Below are positions 1 through 6,839 of a stretch of DNA of 11,797 nucleotides, one piece after another (position 1 is the first letter of the stretch; every line of letters begins with the position of its first letter). The stretch comes from Betaproteobacteria bacterium UBA5582. Its GTDB lineage: Bacteria; Pseudomonadota; Gammaproteobacteria; Burkholderiales; Rhodocyclaceae. The notes under the pieces were generated by a model that worked only from the letters and a program-made list of their open reading frames with translations, made no database searches and had not been told where the DNA came from. The translations under genes and the position numbers were made by a program. Where the stretch lies: positions 1-11,797 of the forward strand of contig DILW01000039.1 in NCBI GenBank assembly GCA_002425245.1. Direction: 5' to 3'.

Positions 1-802
<802 letters not shown>

Positions 803-855
803 TCCAGTTCCTCAATAATTAAATTAGCAAACAATCCAGAATCAAAGCTAATCGG

Positions 856-930
<75 letters not shown>

Positions 931-960
931 CTACCTTAAAACTCCAGCCGTACCGCGTCG

Positions 961-1034
961 TGGAGCGGGTGAAGGGAATCGAACCCTCGTCTTAAGCTTG
1001 GAAGGCTTCAGCTCTACCATTGAGCTACACCCGC
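961..1034 (-). tRNA. tRNA-Gly (anticodon TCC)
   Basis: The reverse strand has acceptor stem GCGGGTG/CACCCGC, D arm GCTC/GAGC, anticodon loop CTTCCAA (anticodon TCC) and T arm GAGGG/CCCTT with loop TTCGATT. The discriminator base is T and CCA is encoded. The outermost pair of the anticodon stem (27-43) is a G-A mismatch; the other four pairs are intact, so the gene is probably functional. It lies 30 bases downstream of tRNA-Thr's 5' end in window coordinates and belongs to the same transcript. Confidence 0.97.
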
Positions 1035-1074
1035 TTAACCCCTGCCCGCAGCACTAACCGCTACAGCATTACTC

Positions 1075-1159
<85 letters not shown>

Positions 1160-1172
1160 GGGAGAAGCCGGG

Positions 1173-1201
1173 ATTATCCGGACCTCAACCCAGGCTGTCA
1201 A
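1173..1201 (-). promoter_or_regulatory. Sigma-70 promoter of the tRNA-Tyr/Gly/Thr-tuf operon
   Basis: On the reverse strand a perfect -35 TTGACA (1196-1201) is followed by a 17-base spacer and -10 GATAAT (1173-1178), which is 11 of 12 consensus bases. The predicted start is near 1166, leaving a leader of about 7 bases before tRNA-Tyr. The bases just after the -10 are CCCGGC. Such a GC-rich discriminator is known from stable-RNA promoters under stringent (ppGpp) control; that control is inferred here. Confidence 0.85.
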
Positions 1202-1226
1202 CAGCTCACACAACAATTTCGCAATA

Positions 1227-1252
1227 AAAAAGCCGGACTACGCCGGCTTTTT
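1227..1252 (-). terminator. Rho-independent terminator after the cytochrome c gene
   Basis: The inverted repeat AGCCGG (1231-1236) / CCGGCT (1243-1248) has a 6-base loop and is flanked by A and T runs on both sides, so it can work in either direction. On the minus strand it follows the cytochrome c stop by about 15 bases and insulates that gene from the tRNA-tuf promoter. Confidence 0.9.
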
Positions 1253-1267
1253 CGAAGATCGAAGAAG

Positions 1268-1576
1268 TTACTTGACCGACAGAACCCAGGTCACCAGCTT
1301 CTTGGCTTCATCCTCGGTCACCTTGTTCGGCGGCATTGGCACAGCACCCCAATTACCCTTGCCACCCGAAATCACCTTGGTAGCCAGGGTAGCCACAGCA
1401 CCCTTGTCAGCCTTGTACTTGGCAGCAACGTCCTTGTAAGACGGACCGACCAGCTTTTTGTCGATGGCATGGCAGGCCATGCAGCCCTTGGCCTTGGCCA
1501 GCGCTTCGTCAGCATGCGCCTGACCGGCCATGACAACACCGGCCGCAGCCATGATGGCAATGTATGCTACTTTCAT
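1268..1576 (-). CDS. Small periplasmic class I cytochrome c (c551/c552 type)
   Basis: This is a 102-residue precursor of a single-heme electron carrier. Residues 1-23 form a Sec signal peptide (MKVAYIAIMAAAGVVMAGQAHA) with likely cleavage after AHA. The heme-binding CMACH motif is at C32/C35/H36. The sixth-ligand Met is M81 in VPMPPN, the usual layout of cytochromes c551/c552 (mature length about 80). GGAGTGAG sits ahead of the ATG. In this family the protein passes electrons between periplasmic partners, such as nitrite reductase or a terminal oxidase. No partner gene is adjacent, so the actual partner is unknown. It appears to be a monocistronic unit, with ilvD 203 bases upstream and a terminator downstream. 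Confidence 0.95.
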   Translation of the reverse strand: MKVAYIAIMAAAGVVMAGQAHADEALAKAKGCMACHAIDKKLVGPSYKDVAAKYKADKGAVATLATKVISGGKGNWGAVPMPPNKVTEDEAKKLVTWVLSVK

Positions 1577-1779
1577 TTTCTCACTCCGTTATTGGTGGGT
1601 TAAACGTTGATCAAGTGTGCCGGCGAATCCGGAGGCAGCAAATCATGAACCAATGATATAGAGCTTCATGAGCCACTGCAAACCATCAAATGCAACAACA
1701 AGTTTCAAATACTCCGGACACCATTAAATCCCGAGTCGCTGATATAACGGCCCAAAGCAGTAAAAGTTGACGTGCCGTG
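1577..1779 (-). other. Intergenic region upstream of the cytochrome c gene
   Basis: These 203 bases between the ilvD stop and the cytochrome start are clearly more A/T-rich than the flanking genes and hold no convincing ORF. They presumably carry the cytochrome c promoter. The best candidate on the minus strand is TTGCAG, 17 bases, TATCAT around 1655-1685, a weak match. I see no clear ilvD terminator. A TTGATCAA palindrome lies about 35 bases before the cytochrome start. Confidence 0.4.
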
Positions 1780-3636
1780 TCAGGGGCGGCGCTGAATTTG
1801 CGCGATGTCGCGCACCGCGCCCTTGTCGGCCGAGGTTGCCATCATGGCGTAGGCCTGCAGGGCGGCGGAGACCACTCGTTGCCGATCGATCGGTTTCCAG
1901 GCTGCATCTCCGCGAGATTCCATGGCTGCCCGACGGGCTGCAAGGACATCATCGTCGACCATCAGCTGAATACGCCGCGCCGGAATGTCGATCTCGATCC
2001 GATCTCCTTCCTCGACCAGACCGATGGCACCACCATCTGCAGCCTCAGGCGAAGCATGACCGATCGACAAGCCCGAGGTACCACCGGAAAACCGACCGTC
2101 GGTCAGGAGCGCACATTCCTTGCCCAACCCCATCGATTTCAGATAGGAGGTCGGATAGAGCATTTCCTGCATCCCCGGCCCACCCTTCGGGCCTTCGTAG
2201 CGGATCACGACAACATCACCCGCGACTACGGAGCCACCCAGAATTGCCTCCACCGCGCTATCCTGACTTTCGAACACGCGCGCGCGCCCGGCAAACTTCC
2301 AGATCGATTCATCCACGCCAGCGGTTTTGACGATGCAGCCGTCGACCGCGATATTGCCGTAAAGCACGGCCAGTCCGCCATCCTGCGAATAGGCATTGGC
2401 CAGGTTGCGGATGCAACCGTTGGTCCGGTCCAGATCAAGCTCGGGATAGCGGCGATTCTGCGAGAAGGCGACCTGGGTCGGCACACCACCCGGTGCTGCC
2501 TTGAAAAACTCAAGCACATCCGGAGCAGCGCTACGGGTCACGTCATAGGTATGAATGGCCTCGCCGAGCGTTTTCATGTGCACCGTCGGCACGCTGGTAT
2601 CGAGCAGGCCTGCACGCGCCAGTTCGGCCAGGATGCCCATGATGCCGCCGGCGCGATGCACATCTTCGATGTGGTACTGCTGCGTGGCCGGCGCCACCTT
2701 GGCCAGGCACGGGGTGCGCCGCGAAACGCGATCAATGTCGGCCATCGTGAAATCCACACCCGCCTCACGCGCAGCGGCGAGAAGATGCAAGACGGTATTG
2801 GTCGAACCGCCCATGGCCACATCCAGCGTGATTGCATTTTCAAACGCTGCCTTGCTGCCGATGCTGCGCGGCAATACCGAGGCATCGTCTTGTTCGTAGT
2901 AGCGGCGACAAAGCTCGACCGCCAGACGACCGGCTCGGAGGAACAATTGCTTCCGGTCCGCATGCGTAGCCACCACGGTACCGTTGCCGGGCAGGCTGAG
3001 ACCCAGCGCCTCGGTCAGGCAGTTCATCGAATTGGCGGTGAACATCCCCGAGCAGGAACCGCAGGTCGGGCAGGCCGAACGTTCGAAGCTCTCGACTTCC
3101 TCATCGGAAACCGTTTTGTCGCCCGCCTTGATCATGGCGTCGATCAGGTCGATCTTGATCGTCTGCTCCTTCCAGTCGACCTTGCCGGCCTCCATCGGGC
3201 CACCGGAGACGAAGACGACCGGAATGTTGAGCCGCATCGCCGCCATCAGCATGCCCGGGGTGATCTTGTCGCAGTTCGAGATGCAGACCATGGCATCGGC
3301 GCAATGGGCGTTGACCATGTATTCAACCGAATCGGCGATCAGGTCGCGCGACGGTAGCGAGTAGAGCATGCCACCATGGCCCATGGCGATGCCATCGTCG
3401 ATGGCGATGGTGTTGAATTCCTTGGCGACGCCGCCAGCTGCCTCAATCTCGCGCGCCACCAATTGACCGAGGTCCTTGAGGTGAACGTGACCAGGGACGA
3501 ACTGGGTAAACGAGTTGACGACAGCAATGATGGGCTTGCCGAAATCGCCGTCCTTCATCCCGGTTGCCCGCCACAGGGCGCGCGCGCCGGCCATGTTGCG
3601 ACCGTGGGTGGAAGTGCGGGAACGATAGTGGGGCAT
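1780..3636 (-). CDS. ilvD: Dihydroxy-acid dehydratase
   Basis: IlvD dehydrates 2,3-dihydroxy-isovalerate and 2,3-dihydroxy-3-methylvalerate to the 2-keto acids that precede valine, isoleucine, leucine and pantothenate. The protein is 618 residues, against 616 in E. coli. It carries the family residues in E. coli register: D81 (AIDDG), C122-D123-K124 in the SNCDKITPGM signature, and C195 in CPTCGSCSGM for the Fe-S cluster and Mg site. The second signature, DGRFSGGTSG with the catalytic Ser, is at about 513-522. The start is set at MPHYRSRTSTHG because GGAGAG precedes it; an upstream in-frame ATG would add 15 residues without similarity to the family. It is divergent from lgt with 90 bases between starts. 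No other ilv gene is adjacent. Confidence 0.97.
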   Translation of the reverse strand: MPHYRSRTSTHGRNMAGARALWRATGMKDGDFGKPIIAVVNSFTQFVPGHVHLKDLGQLVAREIEAAGGVAKEFNTIAIDDGIAMGHGGMLYSLPSRDLIADSVEYMVNAHCADAMVCISNCDKITPGMLMAAMRLNIPVVFVSGGPMEAGKVDWKEQTIKIDLIDAMIKAGDKTVSDEEVESFERSACPTCGSCSGMFTANSMNCLTEALGLSLPGNGTVVATHADRKQLFLRAGRLAVELCRRYYEQDDASVLPRSIGSKAAFENAITLDVAMGGSTNTVLHLLAAAREAGVDFTMADIDRVSRRTPCLAKVAPATQQYHIEDVHRAGGIMGILAELARAGLLDTSVPTVHMKTLGEAIHTYDVTRSAAPDVLEFFKAAPGGVPTQVAFSQNRRYPELDLDRTNGCIRNLANAYSQDGGLAVLYGNIAVDGCIVKTAGVDESIWKFAGRARVFESQDSAVEAILGGSVVAGDVVVIRYEGPKGGPGMQEMLYPTSYLKSMGLGKECALLTDGRFSGGTSGLSIGHASPEAADGGAIGLVEEGDRIEIDIPARRIQLMVDDDVLAARRAAMESRGDAAWKPIDRQRVVSAALQAYAMMATSADKGAVRDIAQIQRRP

Positions 3637-3691
3637 GTTGACTCTCCGTACTGTGGTTTGGCGCCGGAATCCTCTTGTCACGGTCGCGATC

Positions 3692-3714
3692 TATAATCGG
3701 CCAATTCTAGCCGA
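3692..3714 (+). promoter_or_regulatory. Candidate -10 element and small palindrome ahead of lgt
   Basis: A perfect TATAAT (3692-3697) lies 29 bases before the lgt ATG. It is followed at once by the inverted repeat TCGGC (3697-3701) / GCCGA (3710-3714) around an 8-base loop, where transcription would start. No good -35 is seen at 16-18 bases; TTGTCA at 3675-3680 is only 11 bases away. Promoter use and operator function are inferred. Confidence 0.5.
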
Positions 3715-3726
3715 ATCACTCTGACC

Positions 3727-4518
3727 ATGCTGACCCACCCGCAGTTCGATCCCGTTGCCCTGAGCCTCGGTCCGATTTCCATCCACTGGTACGGATTGAT
3801 GTACCTGCTCGCCTTTGGCCAGTTCATCGCCCTCGGTCGCCTGCGCATCAACAGCGGCCGCGCCCCGATGAACGCCGAGCAACTCGACGACCTGCTGTTC
3901 TACGGCGTACTCGGTGTGATCATCGGTGGCCGCCTCGGCCAGGTGCTGTTCTATGAACCCGCACATTATTTCGCCAATCCGCTGGAGATTTTTGCCATCT
4001 GGAAAGGCGGCATGAGTTTTCACGGCGGCTTTCTTGGCGTACTGGTAGCGATGACGCTGTGGGCGCAAAGGACCGGTTTGCGCTGGCTGACGGTGACCGA
4101 CTTCATCGCCCCACTGGTACCGCTCGGGTTGGCTGCCGGGCGCGTTGGCAACTTCATCAACGGTGAGCTCTGGGGGCGGCTGGCCGACCCCTCGTTGCCC
4201 TGGGCGATGGTCTTTCCGCAATCCGGCAGCCTGGAACCCCGGCACCCCTCGCAGCTTTACCACGTCGGCCTCGAAGGCCTGGCGCTGTTTGCCATCCTCT
4301 GGCTATGGACTGCAAAACCGCGGCCGACCGGCGCTGCCTCGGGTGTCTTCCTGATCGGCTACGGCGCCTTCCGCTTCATCACCGAGTTCTTCCGCGAACC
4401 CGACCATGGCATCTTCGGCCAGTCGTACACGGTCAGCATGGGGCAGTGGTTGTCGTTGCCCATGATCCTCGCCGGCATCGCGTTACTAGTCTTTGCCTAC
4501 CGCCGGAAATCCCTATAA
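3727..4518 (+). CDS. lgt: Phosphatidylglycerol-prolipoprotein diacylglyceryl transferase
   Basis: Lgt is the inner-membrane enzyme for the first step of bacterial lipoprotein maturation: it moves a diacylglyceryl group from phosphatidylglycerol to the lipobox Cys of prolipoproteins. The 263-residue protein has several hydrophobic segments (about 22-40, 56-75, 98-113, 124-140, 180-197, 205-222, 241-258). The Lgt signature GRVGNFINGELWGR is at 138-151, with the conserved Arg at 139. Other family motifs are the KGGMSFHGG segment with H99, HPSQLY (173-178) and FRFITEFFREPD (215-226). The length is slightly below the E. coli protein (291). The start MLTHPQFDPVALSLGPISIHWYG is typical of the family. 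The gene leads a plus-strand group with the two genes downstream, though their functions do not obviously connect. Confidence 0.97.
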   Translation: MLTHPQFDPVALSLGPISIHWYGLMYLLAFGQFIALGRLRINSGRAPMNAEQLDDLLFYGVLGVIIGGRLGQVLFYEPAHYFANPLEIFAIWKGGMSFHGGFLGVLVAMTLWAQRTGLRWLTVTDFIAPLVPLGLAAGRVGNFINGELWGRLADPSLPWAMVFPQSGSLEPRHPSQLYHVGLEGLALFAILWLWTAKPRPTGAASGVFLIGYGAFRFITEFFREPDHGIFGQSYTVSMGQWLSLPMILAGIALLVFAYRRKSL

Positions 4519-4519
4519 T
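4514..4519 (+). promoter_or_regulatory. Candidate -10 element overlapping the lgt stop codon
   Basis: A perfect TATAAT contains the lgt TAA stop (4516-4518) and lies about 40 bases before the next gene. A loose -35 (TTTGCC at 4492-4497, 16-base spacing) is present. It could give the VOC gene its own promoter in addition to read-through from lgt. The call rests on one hexamer in the right place. Confidence 0.4.
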
Positions 4520-4558
4520 TATGGATTACTCAAACCACAGCCCGACAGGGAGATAAGC

Positions 4559-5032
4559 ATGACTCGTCCGTTCAAGGTTCTCGGTATCCAGCAAATCGCC
4601 ATCGGCGGCCCGTCCAAGGAAAAACTCAAGACCCTGTGGGTCGACATGCTCGGCCTCGAAGTTACCGGCACCTTCGTGTCCGAGCGCGAGAACGTCGACG
4701 AAGACATCTGCGCCATGGGTCAGGGTCCGTTCAAGGTCGAGGTCGACCTGATGCAACCGCTTGATCCGGAAAAGAAGCCGGCCGTGCACACCACGCCGCT
4801 CAACCACGTCGGCCTGTGGATCGACGACCTGCCCAAGGCCGTCGAATGGTTGTCCGCCAACGGCGTACGCTTCGCCCCGGGCGGCATCCGCAAGGGGGCT
4901 GCCGGCTTCGACATCTGCTTCCTGCACCCCAAGGGCAACGAGGAGTTCCCGATTGGCGGCGAAGGTGTGCTGGTCGAACTGGTGCAGGCACCGCCCGAAG
5001 TGGTCGCAGCTTTCGCTAAACTGGCGGGGTAA
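4559..5032 (+). CDS. VOC-superfamily protein resembling methylmalonyl-CoA epimerase / glyoxalase I
   Basis: The product is 157 residues and has the two beta-alpha-beta-beta-beta modules of the vicinal oxygen chelate fold. Module 1 is about residues 8-66 and module 2 about 80-143. Module 2 reads much like methylmalonyl-CoA epimerase: NHVGLWIDDLPKAVEWLSANG, then CFLHPKG, then GVLVELVQ. Of the usual metal ligands, H83 and E140 are in place and an acidic residue near 61 could be the second. The first position, normally His in a DHIAI-type strand, is Gln (Q12 in IQQIAIG). The start is fixed by GGGAGA before the ATG; longer in-frame starts reach back over lgt. The substrate is unknown: an epimerase, a glyoxalase-like lyase and a dioxygenase-type VOC protein all remain possible. 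It lies 40 bases after lgt and 22 before the next gene. Confidence 0.85.
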   Translation: MTRPFKVLGIQQIAIGGPSKEKLKTLWVDMLGLEVTGTFVSERENVDEDICAMGQGPFKVEVDLMQPLDPEKKPAVHTTPLNHVGLWIDDLPKAVEWLSANGVRFAPGGIRKGAAGFDICFLHPKGNEEFPIGGEGVLVELVQAPPEVVAAFAKLAG

Positions 5033-5054
5033 CCACCACAGAGGAGCGAGGACG

Positions 5055-5816
5055 ATGGCTAACATTCCCGACGACGATATCGAGAAAACCCGCAACGCCC
5101 TCGCCCCGACCATGGACGCCATGGCGTCCATCCTGCCCTGGATCGGCAAGACCCAACCGGTACGCTACTCACCCGAACTCAACAAGCGCTGGCAAGCCGC
5201 CTGCCGCTCGCTTGCTGATTGCTGGGCGCAGCGCGGCCGCACCGACCCGGCGGCGATCCGCCCCGGCATTTACAGCCTGCTCGCCATCGCCATCGAAACC
5301 GGCGACGCCGATTGCCTGCGCCTGGGTGAAGCCCTGGCCAGTGCCGCCGACCATCTCGAACACAAGGCCCCAGGCAATCGCCTGAGCGCCGCCTTGACCG
5401 CCACCACAGAAGCCCTGCTCGACGAAGGCGGCCTGGAAAACCCGCACCTGGGCGAACGCCTGCGCCATTTCAGCGATCGCCTGGCGGCGGCGCTGCGCCC
5501 CTCGGCCAAGCCCGGCGAACGCTCCGACGTCCTTGACCGACTGTTCGTGGAGGACAGCGAAGAACGCCTGCTCCGCATGCATGAAGCGCTGGAAACCCTG
5601 CCGATTGACGTGTACGCGCTGGAACTGGAAGCCAGCGAACTGATCCAGCACGCCGAGCAGATCGAGATGTGGGGGATCTACCATCTGGCCCGCCAGTTGC
5701 AGAACTTCGCCCTGCAACTCAGCGATGCCAGCGAAGCGGTTCAGGACCGTGCCGTCCAGGACATCGCCCGACAACTCGCACTGATCGACAGCGCCCTGAG
5801 CGCCATCGATTACTGA
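5055..5816 (+). CDS. Uncharacterised helical protein with Hpt-like C-terminal region
   Basis: I do not recognise this 253-residue protein by name. It is soluble, lacks a signal peptide or membrane segments, and is almost wholly helical and rich in Ala, Leu, Glu and Arg. The stretch from about 161 to 223 reads like a histidine phosphotransfer (Hpt) domain: an acidic opening helix (DRLFVEDSEERLLRMHEALE), then LEASELIQHAEQIEMWGI in place of the HxLKG helix with H199 at the His position, then HLARQLQNFALQL as the closing helix. The conserved Lys and Gly after the His are missing. A weaker similar pattern occurs at about 70-102. GAGGAG lies 8 bases before the ATG. The 22-base gap to the VOC gene suggests cotranscription. 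Function is open; a non-catalytic phosphorelay or chemotaxis-type helical bundle is one inference. Confidence 0.85.
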   Translation: MANIPDDDIEKTRNALAPTMDAMASILPWIGKTQPVRYSPELNKRWQAACRSLADCWAQRGRTDPAAIRPGIYSLLAIAIETGDADCLRLGEALASAADHLEHKAPGNRLSAALTATTEALLDEGGLENPHLGERLRHFSDRLAAALRPSAKPGERSDVLDRLFVEDSEERLLRMHEALETLPIDVYALELEASELIQHAEQIEMWGIYHLARQLQNFALQLSDASEAVQDRAVQDIARQLALIDSALSAIDY

Positions 5817-5817
5817 T

Positions 5818-5842
5818 AAAAAAGGGAGGCCGCAGCCTCCCT
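5818..5842 (-). terminator. Rho-independent terminator of htpX
   Basis: The stem AGGGAGGC (5823-5830) / GCCTCCCT (5835-5842) has a 4-base loop. On the minus strand it is followed by six T residues (5818-5823), just after the htpX stop. On the plus strand it begins right after the stop of the 5055-5816 gene but lacks a T run there, so it is a weaker stop in that direction. Confidence 0.88.
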
Positions 5843-5858
5843 CTGACAAAGACGCCAA

Positions 5859-6737
5859 TCAGCGTCCGGACAACGCAGCGATACGCTCCTCCAGCGGCGG
5901 ATGTGTCGCGAAAAGCGCACCGAAGCCGCCCTTGCCGCCGGCGATGCCGGATGCCGCCATGTTCTGCGGCAAACTCTCGGTGTGCAGGTTGCCCAGACGA
6001 CGCAAGGCATTTTGCATCGGCACGGCAGAGCCCATCAGACCAGCTGCGCCAGCATCGGCACGGAACTCACGCTGACGGGAGAACCAGGCGACGACCATGC
6101 TGGCGAGAATGCCGAAGACGATTTCACAGACGATGCTGGTCACCATGTAACCGATGCCCGGACCACTGCTTTCCGAATCGTTGCGGCGCAGGAAGGAATC
6201 GACCAGATAGCCGATGACGCGCGAGATGAAGATGACGAAGGTGTTGACCACCCCCTGGATCAGGGTGAGCGTGACCATGTCGCCATTGGCGATATGTGCC
6301 ACTTCGTGTGCCAGCACCGCCTCCACTTCTTCCCGGGTCATGCTCTGCAGCAAGCCGGTGGAAACCGCGACCAGCGAGCTGTTCTTGCTGGCACCGGTGG
6401 CGAAGGCATTGGGCTCGCCGTCGTAGATGGCAACCTCCGGCATTGGCAGATTAGCCCGTTTGGCCAGACGCGCCACCGTATCGACCAGCCAGACTTCGGT
6501 CGACGACGAGGGGTTGGTGATGACTCTGGCGCCGGTGCTCCACTTGGCCATCGGCTTGGACATCAGCAGCGAAATGAAGGAACCGCCGAAACCGATCACC
6601 GCGGCGAACGCCAGCAACATCCCGAGATCGAGACCGTTAGAGGTGAGGAAGCGATTGACGCCAAGCAGACTGGTCACCACGCTGAGCACGAGCATGACCG
6701 CCAGATTGGTCATCAGGAAAAGCACGACGCGTTTCAT
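5859..6737 (-). CDS. htpX: Membrane zinc metalloprotease HtpX
   Basis: HtpX is an M48-family protease of the inner membrane that helps remove misfolded membrane proteins; in E. coli it is induced by envelope and heat stress and works beside FtsH. The product is 292 residues (E. coli 293). Two N-terminal membrane segments lie at about 4-27 and 38-60, and two more at about 155-180 and 197-220. The zinc site is HEVAH with H144, E145 and H148, plus E224 in RQREFRADAG. The C-terminal FATHPPLEERIAAL is the usual family ending. The start MKRVVLFLMTNLAVM is preceded by GGAG; the frame stays open upstream, but that extension runs into the divergent regulator. It is divergent from the LysR gene (102 bases between starts) and ends at a clear terminator. 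Confidence 0.97.
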   Translation of the reverse strand: MKRVVLFLMTNLAVMLVLSVVTSLLGVNRFLTSNGLDLGMLLAFAAVIGFGGSFISLLMSKPMAKWSTGARVITNPSSSTEVWLVDTVARLAKRANLPMPEVAIYDGEPNAFATGASKNSSLVAVSTGLLQSMTREEVEAVLAHEVAHIANGDMVTLTLIQGVVNTFVIFISRVIGYLVDSFLRRNDSESSGPGIGYMVTSIVCEIVFGILASMVVAWFSRQREFRADAGAAGLMGSAVPMQNALRRLGNLHTESLPQNMAASGIAGGKGGFGALFATHPPLEERIAALSGR

Positions 6738-6742
6738 GTTGA

Positions 6743-6767
6743 ACTCCGTTGGTGATGAAAACGGAGT
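6743..6767 (-). promoter_or_regulatory. Hairpin in the htpX leader that would cover its Shine-Dalgarno
   Basis: In the htpX mRNA sense, ACTCCGTT (6760-6767) is followed by a 9-base loop and its perfect complement AACGGAGT (6743-6750), which contains the GGAG Shine-Dalgarno, ending 5 bases before the ATG. An 8-bp stem would hide the ribosome binding site. A stress-responsive translational switch, such as an RNA thermometer, is an inference. The same inverted repeat could instead be a DNA operator. Confidence 0.55.
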
Positions 6768-6817
6768 GATCCTACACCATTTGGATTCCAGGAAAAAACG
6801 GAGCAAAATGGAGAAAA

Positions 6818-6835
6818 TTTCCGGTTTTCCCGAAA
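6818..6835 (+). promoter_or_regulatory. Operator-like inverted repeat just before the LysR start
   Basis: TTTCCGG (6818-6824) and CCCGAAA (6829-6835) form an inverted repeat with one mismatch around TTTT, ending 4 bases before the ATG at 6840. It occupies the place where a Shine-Dalgarno would be, and the LysR gene has only a weak one (GAAAG). It could be an autoregulatory LysR site or a leader hairpin; neither is proven. Confidence 0.3.
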
Positions 6836-6839
6836 GTCC

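Noticed and set aside
961..1034. tRNA-Gly as a possible pseudogene because of a mismatch in the anticodon stem
   Set aside because: Only the outermost pair is mismatched; acceptor, D and T stems, conserved loop bases and CCA are intact, so it is most likely functional.
1600..1625. FNR/Anr-type box upstream of the cytochrome c gene
   Set aside because: Only TTGATCAA is present; the second half-site at the required 4-base spacing does not match ATCAA, so a proper FNR box is not supported.
1777..3357. 526-codon open frame on the plus strand opposite ilvD
   Set aside because: It lies wholly antisense to a textbook IlvD, has a His/Arg/Asp-rich composition typical of shadow frames in GC-rich genes, and shows no recognisable domain.
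3637..3681. Earlier ATG for ilvD adding 15 residues
   Set aside because: There is no Shine-Dalgarno at the expected spacing and the added residues do not match the family; GGAGAG precedes the inner ATG.
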